IMG/VR virus record: IMGVR_UViG_3300034111_001148
Coordinates: 1-39,015 of that record
Source of the DNA: a virus
Strand: one strand, 5' to 3'
DNA: 39,015 bases
This document shows positions 17,394-25,682 of this stretch, piece by piece. A model generated the notes under the pieces. That model saw only the letters and a list, made by a program, of their open reading frames with translations, searched no databases and had not been told where the DNA came from. Numbering within the stretch: position 1 is the stretch's first letter; the number at the start of each line of letters is the position of its first letter. The translations under genes were made by a program, and so were the position numbers.

Positions 17394-17675
17394 TCAACAA
17401 TTCCATTTTTTCCTTGCTAATCTTAATCTACTATTTGGATCTTTAGCAGCTTTTGGAAAATTAGCCATTTGCCCTGCAGATCTACTACAAAAAGACTTTC
17501 TTCTTTTAGCATCTTTGCTATCAGGATCAAGCTGCGATGGTTTTTTGGTAACAGCAGTTTGTAACTTACTACCTGGATTAGCTGCTCTATAGCTAGCTAC
17601 TCCTTTTGCATTAAGACCTCCTTTAGGATCTTTACCCTCTTTACGAGTCCATGCAGCTGTTTTCTTTTTTGCCAT
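17394..17675 (-). CDS. DUF6321-like basic protein
   Basis: A 93-residue basic protein reading AAWTRKEGKDPKGGLNAKGVASYRAANPGSKLQ and then KRRKSFCSRSAGQM, ending LARKKWNC. The 'W(s/t)r..GK.pkGGLn.kG..sYr..NPGSkL...v......sk.akRRKSFC.R..gq' pattern matches the phage family DUF6321 as I remember it; no function is known. It is basic enough to contact nucleic acid. Its last four residues are repeated at the end of the downstream HNH gene, so the HNH insertion appears to have occurred at this gene's 3' end without breaking it. The gap to the HNH start is one base. Confidence 0.75.
   Translation of the reverse strand: MAKKKTAAWTRKEGKDPKGGLNAKGVASYRAANPGSKLQTAVTKKPSQLDPDSKDAKRRKSFCSRSAGQMANFPKAAKDPNSRLRLARKKWNC
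17396..17409. repeat. 14-bp direct repeat, proximal copy
   Basis: Same AACAATTCCATTTT sequence as 16822-16835. Here it is the 3' end of the DUF6321-like gene (KWNC and the last base of its TGA). The single bases on both sides differ between the copies, which gives a clean 14-bp repeat boundary. Confidence 0.8.
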
Positions 17676-17677
17676 GA

Positions 17678-17920
17678 CTATTTCATTTTACCATTAGCAA
17701 GATTATTAAACATCTTAGCTTGTTCCATTGCCATCTTTTTTACATCCGACATAAGCTTGGAATCATTTTGAATTTCTGCTGCTCTCTTTAATGTAGACAT
17801 AGCAGATTCAATTTCCCACTTTCTCATCTCAGCTTTATTAGTACCAAGACCAATTGAAATACTTGCTGTATTTGATTTTTTAGCTGGTGCTTTTTTAGCA
17901 GTTGTTTTTCTTATTGCCAT
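17678..17920 (-). CDS. 80-aa protein with basic tail and helical body
   Basis: An 80-residue protein whose first 16 residues are KTTAKKAPAKK-type lysine/alanine repeats, like a histone H1 tail. From residue 30 it becomes an amphipathic helix pair (KAEMRKWEIESAMSTLKRAAEIQNDSK then VKKMAMEQAKMFNNL). A basic tail plus helical body is a plausible DNA-condensing or scaffold-associated design. It is two bases from each neighbour. Function unknown. Confidence 0.6.
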   Translation of the reverse strand: MAIRKTTAKKAPAKKSNTASISIGLGTNKAEMRKWEIESAMSTLKRAAEIQNDSKLMSDVKKMAMEQAKMFNNLANGKMK

Positions 17921-17922
17921 AA

Positions 17923-18261
17923 CTATACTTTTTTAACTCTTCTCCCCATACCTACTCTAGACTTCTCAGCTTTCTTAGCAGCTAGTTTAGAAGGAGAAAT
18001 TTCACTTTTAGTTTTAGGTGTTTTACTTGAAACTCTTTTGGTAGGCCGGCAGTATTCATTTTTACCACCGGCCCCACAAGCTTTTCCAGATTTTGTATCT
18101 TGCCATTTTTCTGCTTGCCATCTTTTAAGCTCAGTACCCTTCTCAGTCTTTCTTACTTGACCTTTACCTTTACGGCATTTAGCAATAGCTTGAGAAGCTC
18201 TTGCTGAAGGAAATACATCGTACCTTGCCTTTACACTATGATAGCAAGAATCTTTAGGCAT
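17923..18261 (-). CDS. DUF5872-like basic protein
   Basis: A 112-residue basic protein. Its N-terminal part (MPKDSCYHSVKARYDVFPSARASQAIAKCRK) resembles short conserved phage segments. The middle has RWQAEKWQDTKSGKACGAGG, followed by YCRPTKRVSSKTPKTKSE, the 'W.d..tGk.CG...YCRPtkRvs.kTP.t..E' signature of DUF5872, known from giant viruses and some phages. No function is established; the conserved Cys/Arg block could bind metal or nucleic acid. The start overlaps the upstream stop by one base. Family call is from memory of the signature. Confidence 0.7.
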   Translation of the reverse strand: MPKDSCYHSVKARYDVFPSARASQAIAKCRKGKGQVRKTEKGTELKRWQAEKWQDTKSGKACGAGGKNEYCRPTKRVSSKTPKTKSEISPSKLAAKKAEKSRVGMGRRVKKV

Positions 18262-18458
18262 TACATTTTCTTTTTAACTGATCCACCTTTTTTCATTTTT
18301 TCAGTTGCTTTGATTACACGGTTTTCAGTTCTAGCAGCTCTTTTTAAAAGTCTATCTGCTTTTCTTTCTCTACCTTCATCAACAGCCTTGTTCCCTTTAT
18401 AAACAAGTTTGTTTTCTTTTTTTTCTAATCGGGCAACTTTACCTTTAGGACTTCTCAT
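18261..18458 (-). CDS. 65-aa lysine/arginine-rich helical protein
   Basis: A very basic 65-residue protein with GKVARLEKKENKLVYKGNKAVDEGRERKADRLLKRAARTENRVIKATEKMK, a nearly continuous charged helix, and an end of KKGGSVKKKM. The charge pattern suggests coiled-coil or nucleic-acid contact. The GG within a lysine-rich terminus is shared with neighbouring proteins. No named family is recognised. Confidence 0.6.
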   Translation of the reverse strand: MRSPKGKVARLEKKENKLVYKGNKAVDEGRERKADRLLKRAARTENRVIKATEKMKKGGSVKKKM

Positions 18459-18466
18459 CTTAATGA

Positions 18467-18823
18467 TTATTTAGATTTCATTTTTCCACCTTTTTTCATC
18501 ATACCTGGTTTTACAGCCATTCCGTATGCAGCTTTAGGTGTAAGAGGTTTTTTAGACATTGTTGCCATAGAACCTTTTTTAGTAGTAATGCTTTTACCTA
18601 CACCTGTAGTACCGCTTTTTTGCATAAATTTTTTTGGACGAGAATCTGGATTAAGTTGATAAGGAGGTCTTGACTGTTCTTTCATAGAGTTTTTAAACTT
18701 TTTTGAAGCTTCAGAAACAGCTCCTTTATTAGATTTTCTAATAGCTCCATTATTAGATTTCATGGGAGGTTGAGTACCCATCAATGGTTCACCACCAGCT
18801 TGATACTTTTTAACAGTTTTCAT
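18467..18823 (-). CDS. 118-aa basic protein with GG motifs
   Basis: A 118-residue, lysine-rich, disorder-prone protein. It opens MKTVKKYQAGGEPLMG and closes MMKKGGKMKSK, with Lys/Ser/Pro-rich linkers between. 'YQxGG' and 'KxGG' near the ends are recurrent in small proteins of Bacteroidota phages (recollection). It is the first of the basic gene run, 12 bases after the 337-aa gene. A packaged, DNA-associated or proteolytically processed virion protein is possible; nothing more specific can be seen. Confidence 0.6.
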   Translation of the reverse strand: MKTVKKYQAGGEPLMGTQPPMKSNNGAIRKSNKGAVSEASKKFKNSMKEQSRPPYQLNPDSRPKKFMQKSGTTGVGKSITTKKGSMATMSKKPLTPKAAYGMAVKPGMMKKGGKMKSK

Positions 18824-18835
18824 TTTTATATTAAT

Positions 18836-19849
18836 TTAAGATTGCCAAACTTTTTCTACAGCAGAGTTCAGATCATTTAAAATATCTTCATGTAAAGGGT
18901 TTTTTAAATACTCAACTACATCAGATACATTTCGACCAAGCAGTGTGACTGTCTTAGCATGATAAATATATCCATCTGCCTTATTAATAATATACTTAAA
19001 AAAACTGGAATCTCTAACAATTGATTTAATTTTTAAAGTTTCCATGTCAAGATTAGCGGCATCTATAAATGATTTAGCTGATCTTTCTTTGTTTGGTTCG
19101 GAACCTTCTCCATTAATGTGTCTATCCATATTTTCATATATCACATCCAACGGAGTTGCTTTTCTATATTGGGCACTATTACCATCTACAATTTTTGCAA
19201 TGTAAAATAGTTTAGTGCTGTTCTTATCATATAATTTCTGAAGTTCAGCAAGAGCTTTGTTACGCATCTTCTTGTATTCAGTTCTAATCATTGAAGTTTC
19301 TTCTTCTTTATCTAGATAGAATTTAGGTGGTACAGGTCTTGATCTAGCATCTTCATAGCTTTTTGCTACAATTGAAAATCCTCCTGCTTCAATAGCTAAA
19401 TACTTAATTCTATCAAAAGGTTGAGTAAGATCTAAGAATACCGGTTCATTACCACACTTAATCTCAATCTTATTCCAAAACTCTGAATTATCAGGTTTTA
19501 ACATTTTTACCTGGTTCCAAAAATCTTTATCTTCAGGATCTAATACATTTGCTGCTAGTTCTTTTTCTAATTCTGAAACTGTTTCTCTAATTTGTCTTAC
19601 TCTAGCTTCTCTTTCTTCTGTAGGAAGAAGCTTGATTTCTGGAGCAAATTCATTAAGGCCTGTTAAATATCTCATTACACCATTAGCTTCAAGACATGCT
19701 AATTGTTCATGATGTTTAACACCGTCATATAAAGCTAGACCATATTCTTCAAGACCCATGTTACCTGAATTAGTATCTATAAAAGGTCTAATTGCTAACT
19801 TAGTTTTTTTTCTGCTGGTAGTTTCTACCATTGTAAATTTTGTTTCCAT
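18836..19849 (-). CDS. Conserved head-region protein of unknown function
   Basis: A 337-residue soluble protein. Residues 18-110 contain helices (LEEYGLALYDGVKHHEQLACL, then EREARVRQIRETVSELEKELAAN). The second half is mixed, with EYKKMRNKALAELQKLY and ADGYIYHAKTVTLLGRNVSDVVEYLKNP. There are no membrane segments and no enzyme motif. It begins a transcription unit directly after the capsid gene's terminator, with a promoter-like box TAACTTTG at 19880-19887. Its constant position next to the major capsid gene suggests a head-assembly or cargo protein. This is inference from place. Confidence 0.55.
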   Translation of the reverse strand: METKFTMVETTSRKKTKLAIRPFIDTNSGNMGLEEYGLALYDGVKHHEQLACLEANGVMRYLTGLNEFAPEIKLLPTEEREARVRQIRETVSELEKELAANVLDPEDKDFWNQVKMLKPDNSEFWNKIEIKCGNEPVFLDLTQPFDRIKYLAIEAGGFSIVAKSYEDARSRPVPPKFYLDKEEETSMIRTEYKKMRNKALAELQKLYDKNSTKLFYIAKIVDGNSAQYRKATPLDVIYENMDRHINGEGSEPNKERSAKSFIDAANLDMETLKIKSIVRDSSFFKYIINKADGYIYHAKTVTLLGRNVSDVVEYLKNPLHEDILNDLNSAVEKVWQS

Positions 19850-19879
19850 GTTGGTTTTTTATTTGTTGGTTATTAAATA

Positions 19880-19887
19880 CAAAGTTA
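19880..19887 (-). promoter_or_regulatory. Promoter -7 box after the capsid terminator
   Basis: The minus strand reads TAACTTTG, an exact TAnnTTTG box, 30 bases before the ATG of the 337-aa gene. The position where a TTG would be expected is G-rich terminator sequence, so only the -7 half is supported. It follows the terminator stem by three bases. Confidence 0.45.
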
Positions 19888-19890
19888 AAA

Positions 19891-19915
19891 AAAGGGAGGA
19901 GTTTCCCCCTCCCTT
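19891..19915 (-). terminator. Terminator after the major capsid gene
   Basis: An 8-bp stem AAGGGAGG/CCTCCCTT surrounds a short loop, and on the minus strand a run of seven Ts follows. It begins 13 bases after the capsid gene's stop, as expected for a highly expressed product. Confidence 0.9.
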
Positions 19916-19927
19916 GTAATTATAAAT

Positions 19928-21547
19928 TTAGAATGAACCTCCTGTAACAGGATTACGCATAACAATTTTTAATACTTTAGTTGGGTCTTTTACCCATACT
20001 GCAGGCATTGTTTGTGTCATCATTACACGGTAACCGTTGAACTGACCAGAAGACTGGAAGCCTTGGCTACGTCCCATGTAGTCCATAGTACCATTTTGAT
20101 ACCACCACTTCAATTGATTATCCCAAGACAACTTCAATAAGAAAATATTGTCATTAGTATTATCAGTGATATCAAAAATAATGAATGAATAAGAAGACAA
20201 TGGGAAACCATCAATGATTGGGTTTTCAATGTCATTAGTATGAATATTATCAAATGCTGGGTTAAGAACAAACTTAACATTAGCAAGGAATGGAATTACA
20301 TATGAAGTATAAGCAAAACCAAAGTTCAAGTCCATACCTTTACCAGTGATTGCTCCGATATCAGCAGCCTGAATAACAAGACCTGATGCTACAGCTTCAC
20401 GCTTAATGGCTTCATTAACCATTCTCATACCCCCCATACCAGTTTGAACTATTAGAGAACGTTTTGGATCCGGCCCTTGGAATTCAACCTTACCATTGAA
20501 GAAGTTATAGATTTCTCCACGGAACAAGTCAAGAGTAAAGTTATTTTTGTTGTATACTCTCTTGAAAGAGTTATCCAACTGCTTCCAAAGACCTACAGAC
20601 AATCTAATATCATCTGGACCATCTTGACGAACTCTACCACCTTGTCCCCACATCAAGTAAGTCTCGATGTCAGTTGCAATTTTAGAAAGGTGTGCAGCTT
20701 CCATAGAAGTCAAGAAAGTTCTAGAAAGATCACCATTATCAAAAGCTTTTTTCACTTTATCTTTACCCATAATCTTGATCATATCTTCAAGATTAGAGAT
20801 TGATGGATCTTGGATAGACTTATCAAAAGTTCTCCAGATTTCAGTTACAGGAATAGTACCGTCTGCATTCATACCACCTTTGATCATCAAGTCAGCACGA
20901 GAAGATACTGAATAGTGAACGTGAGCTTCTGCTCCTCCTACAAAGTTGTAGAATTCACGGAATGAAGTTCTAGTAGTAATATCAGAGAATCTTTCTCCAT
21001 ATTCACCACGAGCAGAACCTTTACGGAAAAACTTAGTTCCGTTTGCAAGATACTTGTGATCTAAAAATTTAAAATTGTCATTGTTTACCAATTGTACTGT
21101 GTAAACAAAACCATCACCAAGTGGAAGAATATCTTCATCAGTAATGTACATCTCAACTCCGTTATATTTGTCATAAGTGATGATATCACCATGTCCAAAT
21201 TCACGTCTGTTAAGTTTAATTTTAAAGGTAGAACCATCTGTACCAAGGATTTTAACAGGATCCTCAATGTCTTCAATAATGTAAGGAAGATCAATTGCTA
21301 CAGGTGTTTGCCATCTGTATTCACCTCTGTGGTTGTCCACATTGATCACATTCTTCCCACCAAAACTTGACATTTGGTAAAGAGGCATTTCTACTTTCTG
21401 TGCCATAGCCCAAAGGTCTACAGGACCTAAGTCCATTGGCTCAGCATCTTTAAGCATATTCACCAGGTGGTATGAATCCACATGGGAACTTGCATTGTAA
21501 GCGGTATCTCTGAGGAATATACCATTGTTTAAAACTGGAGTTGCCAT
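19928..21547 (-). CDS. Major capsid protein
   Basis: A 539-residue protein, ATG at 21547-21545, opening MATPVLNNGIFLRDTAYNAS. The sequence resembles crAss-like major capsid proteins, which adopt the HK97 fold: an N-terminal arm, a mid-region with 'EAHVHYSVSSRADLMIKGG' and a long helix, and a late 'SLIVQTGMGGMRMVNEAIKREA' segment, then a C-terminal P-loop-like part with 'NGYRVMMTQTMPAVW'. The gene follows a scaffold-like gene and has a strong terminator downstream. Codon usage here is richer in C-ending codons than in neighbours, which fits high expression. Family assignment rests on length, position and overall sequence style. Confidence 0.8.
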   Translation of the reverse strand: MATPVLNNGIFLRDTAYNASSHVDSYHLVNMLKDAEPMDLGPVDLWAMAQKVEMPLYQMSSFGGKNVINVDNHRGEYRWQTPVAIDLPYIIEDIEDPVKILGTDGSTFKIKLNRREFGHGDIITYDKYNGVEMYITDEDILPLGDGFVYTVQLVNNDNFKFLDHKYLANGTKFFRKGSARGEYGERFSDITTRTSFREFYNFVGGAEAHVHYSVSSRADLMIKGGMNADGTIPVTEIWRTFDKSIQDPSISNLEDMIKIMGKDKVKKAFDNGDLSRTFLTSMEAAHLSKIATDIETYLMWGQGGRVRQDGPDDIRLSVGLWKQLDNSFKRVYNKNNFTLDLFRGEIYNFFNGKVEFQGPDPKRSLIVQTGMGGMRMVNEAIKREAVASGLVIQAADIGAITGKGMDLNFGFAYTSYVIPFLANVKFVLNPAFDNIHTNDIENPIIDGFPLSSYSFIIFDITDNTNDNIFLLKLSWDNQLKWWYQNGTMDYMGRSQGFQSSGQFNGYRVMMTQTMPAVWVKDPTKVLKIVMRNPVTGGSF

Positions 21548-21575
21548 TTGTTATATAAATTTAAATTGTTACTAA

Positions 21576-22835
21576 TTAAAAACGTTTAAACATATTGTTT
21601 GAACGTGATATTGTTTTACCAGGTTTTGAAACTCCTCTCTGTTGAGGTTCGTTATCTACACCTGTTGAAGAAGGATTTTTTCTTGCTTCTTCTGTTTTAA
21701 GTTGCCTTACTGTTTTTTCTACAGCTTGTTTACTACCTTGATCTTTTACTTTGCTTCTATAGCCGTCAGGATCTGAAAGTAACCATAGAGCTTCTGCAAT
21801 CAAATCATGTCTAGGTTCTACAAACTGATATTTCTCTAACAAGTGTCCTAGCAAGTTTGTATTTCTTCCCGAAATAGATGGATAATTAGGTTGAACTAAT
21901 CCTGAATAAAGTTGACTTTGTGTTTTTCTATCTAACTTAATTCCACCTACCTCACCTGTTACAAGAGTATTATAAACATTATCTTGATAAGCTTTAGCTT
22001 GTTCTGCTTGTTGTTGCTTTTTATATTCTTGCTCTGCGAGTTGTCTAGCAACAATATCTTCTTGCATTCTATCAAGTTTAGGTTTAAACTGATTTGCTTT
22101 TTGAGATAGTCTTCCAAGCTCTGACCAATCTTGAATTTCTGCTTCAATTTCTTCAGGTGTACCAAACTGAGTAGCATAGAGATATTGTCTTGCAATTGCG
22201 GCTTGGTCATACTCATTAGAGGGATCTAACTGTCTGATTTCTTCTACATGTGCTAATGTTCTGAAAAGACCTTTTAAGTCTTGGCCTCCGTCAGCTACAT
22301 ATTTTGCTGCATATTGAAGTTCTGGAGGAAGAGATTGAAAAAACTCTTTGGGTGTGTTCTCTCTTATTTTAGCCTCTCTCTCTTGAAAGTTGGCTTCAAA
22401 TAATTCTCTAAAGTCTTTAGTAGTATATTCTTCTAATGATTTATCATCATCAAAAGGAATTAAACTACCTTCCTCAATCATTTTGGTAGCTAGATCATAA
22501 AGTCCGGATTTATCAAGTTTAGGTCTGCCTTTATTACCAGCATCCTCTTCTTGACTAATCAAACTATCTAGTTCAGCAATAGTCTCTTCAACTTCTACTT
22601 GTTTTTCTTCATCAACTCTTTTTTCATCAGCAGTTTTTGAAGAAGGATTGTCAAAGAACGTCATATCTGTTTTTTCAGCCGTAAAAACAGATTTTTTTTC
22701 TGGCTCTTCTTGGTTATCAGGAAGCATTACATTTTCTGCACCTGGTGTTCCAAAAATAGCATCTATATCAATATCAACTTGGCCTACCGTTGTAGTCTCT
22801 TGAACCAGATCATCTGGTTTATTTTCATATTTCAT
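21576..22835 (-). CDS. Scaffold-like head assembly protein
   Basis: A 419-residue acidic, Gln/Glu-rich, mostly helical protein. The N-terminal half is low in structure (PDNQEEPEKKSVF, DEEKQVEVEETIAELDSLISQEED) and the second half contains helices such as DRMQEDIVARQLAEQEYKKQQQAEQ. No enzyme motif is present. Acidic helical proteins between portal and capsid genes are usually scaffolds or protease-scaffold fusions; no catalytic Ser/His motif was found here, so a plain scaffold is favoured. C-terminal residues are basic (SRSNNMFKRF), which suits capsid binding. The ATG is followed upstream by a promoter-like TTATTTTG at 22868-22875. Confidence 0.6.
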   Translation of the reverse strand: MKYENKPDDLVQETTTVGQVDIDIDAIFGTPGAENVMLPDNQEEPEKKSVFTAEKTDMTFFDNPSSKTADEKRVDEEKQVEVEETIAELDSLISQEEDAGNKGRPKLDKSGLYDLATKMIEEGSLIPFDDDKSLEEYTTKDFRELFEANFQEREAKIRENTPKEFFQSLPPELQYAAKYVADGGQDLKGLFRTLAHVEEIRQLDPSNEYDQAAIARQYLYATQFGTPEEIEAEIQDWSELGRLSQKANQFKPKLDRMQEDIVARQLAEQEYKKQQQAEQAKAYQDNVYNTLVTGEVGGIKLDRKTQSQLYSGLVQPNYPSISGRNTNLLGHLLEKYQFVEPRHDLIAEALWLLSDPDGYRSKVKDQGSKQAVEKTVRQLKTEEARKNPSSTGVDNEPQQRGVSKPGKTISRSNNMFKRF

Positions 22836-22867
22836 ACTGTTGGTTTTTTATGTTATACTTTAATATA

Positions 22868-22875
22868 CAAAATAA
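22868..22875 (-). promoter_or_regulatory. Weak promoter-like box before the scaffold gene
   Basis: The minus strand reads TTATTTTGTATATTAA, one base off TAnnTTTG, 33 bases upstream of the ATG at 22835 in a 91-base gap after the portal gene. The TTTGTATATTA string is shared with 11076-11083 and with the gap before 37763. A supplementary promoter for scaffold and capsid would fit their high demand. Confidence 0.3.
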
Positions 22876-22926
22876 ACTTGGAAAATTTAAAATTTAATAA
22901 AACTTTTTTGCACTATATAGCTAAAG

Positions 22927-25677
22927 TTATTTTTTATCTTTTGTCGGTTTTTGAAAATCATATTTATTCTTGTTTGTCTTAGCAATCTGTAACTGCATAT
23001 CTGCTATCTCTTTTTGAGTTGCCAACTTCTGTTGCTCAATGTTCATCTTCTGAGAATGCTTTACCATATCATCACTTTGCTTTTCTCTTTGAATAGATGT
23101 CTGTTCTTGATATTGTTCGGTTTCTCTAATTTCTTTCATAGCATCTTTAAAGTCAGATTGTTGATTTTGATTTATGTCAACGGTTGACCCATAACCGGCC
23201 GCTCTGATCTCAGCAACTGTAATATCTTTCTGAATAATCTTATCATCTCTTTCAGCAGCAGCTTGGATCTCCATTTGTTTCTGTTTTTCAGCAGCTTGGA
23301 TTTGCTCTTGTTGCATTTTTTGCTGCATTTCCATTTCTTGTTGTTTCTGCTGTTGTTGTTTTTGTTCAGAAAGTTTAAGAACATTGTTTACATCAGCAAT
23401 AGAATCAGATTGAATGATTTTACCTAAATCATATATAGAAGCTCCTGTAGTATTATTATTAATAGCAAACTGTTTAAGTTGTTCTAATACAGCTCTGTTA
23501 TTTGCAGTAGTTGTACAGAAAATATTAAGATCTTTCATTAAAAGATCAGTGCCGTTAATTTGAAACATTACCTTTTCATCAGCTTCTGTTAAATAAGTAA
23601 GTCTTGCAGAAGGCTTTGTAGAATGATAATATTGTGCAAGATCAGTACGCATCTGATGCACTCTAGGCATTAAATAATCACAATGCTGAATAAAGTACAC
23701 TTCTGTTTGTGCATATGATGCGGCTGCTGCTTGTTCTACACCTGTTGCTGTCATTTGAGATAACTGCTGACCCATTCTTTGTGGGTTAACACCAATTACT
23801 TCATAAGCTTGTTGTTTAAAATGATTAGCCAGTTGAACTCTGGACATTAATCTTTCTGTCTGAGATAAATCTAGCTTTTGAAAATGAGCAAAATTTAATG
23901 CATTCTCTGTGTTTGTGATAGAAGTATCTAAAGGAAGCATTTGAAAGTTTTTCATTGCCACATAAGCTTTGGCTAAATTTCCTTTACCCCAATCCTCATT
24001 CATAGAATGACGAGGTAAACTGTTTTGATCCAACATTATAATGGTGCCTAATTCATCTACAAGTATGTCAGCAATTTGATTGTTTACAATATTAAAACCA
24101 ATCTGGTATGGCTTCATTAAATCAATAAGAGCTGTAGATCTTGTATTTCTATCTGAAAAAATACTTCCTTCAACAGGAAGCTTGCATCCATACAAAGAAC
24201 TGTCTCCCTTAAATTGAAATCTTAAAGTTCCAATTTTATGTTTATCTATACCTATGTAAACAGGTGTAAATCCCCCAGGATTATTCATTCCCCAAAACGA
24301 TGGAATATTAGGTCCTATTTTTACACCTCCCCATACTTCATTAATCCAAATCCAATCTATATGCTCACCAAATAATAAATTGTCTTTTGTTTTGTTTTTA
24401 AAGAGACGGTTGTCATATAAAGGTTTATCAGTTATAGTGTAATCTTCACTTACTATCTCTGTAAAGACTTCCCCTATTTCTGAAATTTTAGTTAAATGAC
24501 CAACCTTTTTCTGAGATTTCCAATAAGCAGTAGTTACTCTAAGGAGATAAGCAGTTCCTTCATCATAGTAGTCTTCTCCTTCAGAAAGTATCTGAGTTAT
24601 AACATCTGAACCATCTGTAACATTTCCTGCCATAAAAGACGTATATTGTCTATATGCTAAAGAAGGCATCTGAGTATTCCACTCATGAGATTTAGTAGCA
24701 TCATACAAACTACCATCATTTTGTAATCCTCCAATATTATATGCCGCAGATCTGATAGGATAAACAGATTCTAAAGAAGCTAATTGTTCTTCAGTCATTA
24801 AATAACCATACTTGTCAATAACATCAGATGGTGTAAGCATATCTGTTTTACCTACCCAATTGGCCTGAGATATGTATCTTGAATCAGGAGATTTATGATA
24901 AAATGTAAGCACCGGATTCCATAATTCTACATCATAATCATCCTCCATCATTCTGAAATGCCAAAACTCTCTATCTGTAATAAGCATATCTCGAAAAGCT
25001 CTTTCTTCTAACTCTTCTATTCTAAATCTTTCAGTATCTACTTTATGTTGATGAGTAGCCCATTGTTCTACCATAGATCTATAATCTTTTTGAAAGAATT
25101 TTTCAATCTCAGGTAAAGACTTTATATTATTTGGAGACAGTTGTTGTTGAGCTTCTTCTGATTCAGGATCCAATCCTTGCTCTAACATAGCTGCTATAAT
25201 TTTAGTTTGAGCATCTGCCATTAGAGTATCCTCTATCATTGTTCTTTTTTGCTCAAGCATTTCATTGTATGAATATTCATCAACAGCTCTATATGTTAAT
25301 TTAGTAGATCTCTTAGCAAACTCAGCTACTAAAACATTAATCACATTAGGAATAATAGGATAAAACCTAAGCTCTAGTGCAGAGTCATCTTCTTTAGTGA
25401 GCAATTCAACAATATCTCTATACTCATTATCTTCTTCAACAATATAATCACTTCTATCAATAATACCTTTAGCCAGCTTATAGTTTTTCATCAATCTCCG
25501 AGCATTTCTACGAAGCTGTCTTAGACCATTCCATTCTAACCAATCAAGGTTCCATGCTGCCCATTGTTCATCTTTTTCACTCTTACTAAGAAACTGCAAA
25601 GGCTGTGTAATACTACCTAGTCGGTTATGCTCTGCTTTAGCTCCCTTTTTTAACTGCATTGCGTTATATACTTGCAT
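22927..25677 (-). CDS. Portal protein
   Basis: A 916-residue protein, larger than most portals but normal for crAss-like phages. The N-terminal domain carries WNLDWLEWNGLRQLRRNARRL, then LAKGIIDRSDYIVEED and WATHQHKVDTERFRIEELEERAF. The core shows AFRDMLITDREFWHF and FKGDSSLYGCKLPVEGSIFSD, followed by 'RTALIDLMKPYQIGFNIVNNQIADIL' and QRMGQQLSQMTATGVEQAAAASYAQ, the typical crown/stem helices. Residues of about 765-812 are extremely Gln-rich (EQKQQQQKQQEMEMQQ), a long barrel or coil. It ends 5 bases downstream of the terminase gene. Dodecameric DNA entry ring is the family role. Confidence 0.85.
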   Translation of the reverse strand: MQVYNAMQLKKGAKAEHNRLGSITQPLQFLSKSEKDEQWAAWNLDWLEWNGLRQLRRNARRLMKNYKLAKGIIDRSDYIVEEDNEYRDIVELLTKEDDSALELRFYPIIPNVINVLVAEFAKRSTKLTYRAVDEYSYNEMLEQKRTMIEDTLMADAQTKIIAAMLEQGLDPESEEAQQQLSPNNIKSLPEIEKFFQKDYRSMVEQWATHQHKVDTERFRIEELEERAFRDMLITDREFWHFRMMEDDYDVELWNPVLTFYHKSPDSRYISQANWVGKTDMLTPSDVIDKYGYLMTEEQLASLESVYPIRSAAYNIGGLQNDGSLYDATKSHEWNTQMPSLAYRQYTSFMAGNVTDGSDVITQILSEGEDYYDEGTAYLLRVTTAYWKSQKKVGHLTKISEIGEVFTEIVSEDYTITDKPLYDNRLFKNKTKDNLLFGEHIDWIWINEVWGGVKIGPNIPSFWGMNNPGGFTPVYIGIDKHKIGTLRFQFKGDSSLYGCKLPVEGSIFSDRNTRSTALIDLMKPYQIGFNIVNNQIADILVDELGTIIMLDQNSLPRHSMNEDWGKGNLAKAYVAMKNFQMLPLDTSITNTENALNFAHFQKLDLSQTERLMSRVQLANHFKQQAYEVIGVNPQRMGQQLSQMTATGVEQAAAASYAQTEVYFIQHCDYLMPRVHQMRTDLAQYYHSTKPSARLTYLTEADEKVMFQINGTDLLMKDLNIFCTTTANNRAVLEQLKQFAINNNTTGASIYDLGKIIQSDSIADVNNVLKLSEQKQQQQKQQEMEMQQKMQQEQIQAAEKQKQMEIQAAAERDDKIIQKDITVAEIRAAGYGSTVDINQNQQSDFKDAMKEIRETEQYQEQTSIQREKQSDDMVKHSQKMNIEQQKLATQKEIADMQLQIAKTNKNKYDFQKPTKDKK

Positions 25678-25682
25678 AGCTT

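Noticed and set aside
21576-22835. Protease domain in the scaffold-like protein
   Set aside because: No Ser-His or other catalytic arrangement was recognisable; the sequence is acidic and helical throughout.
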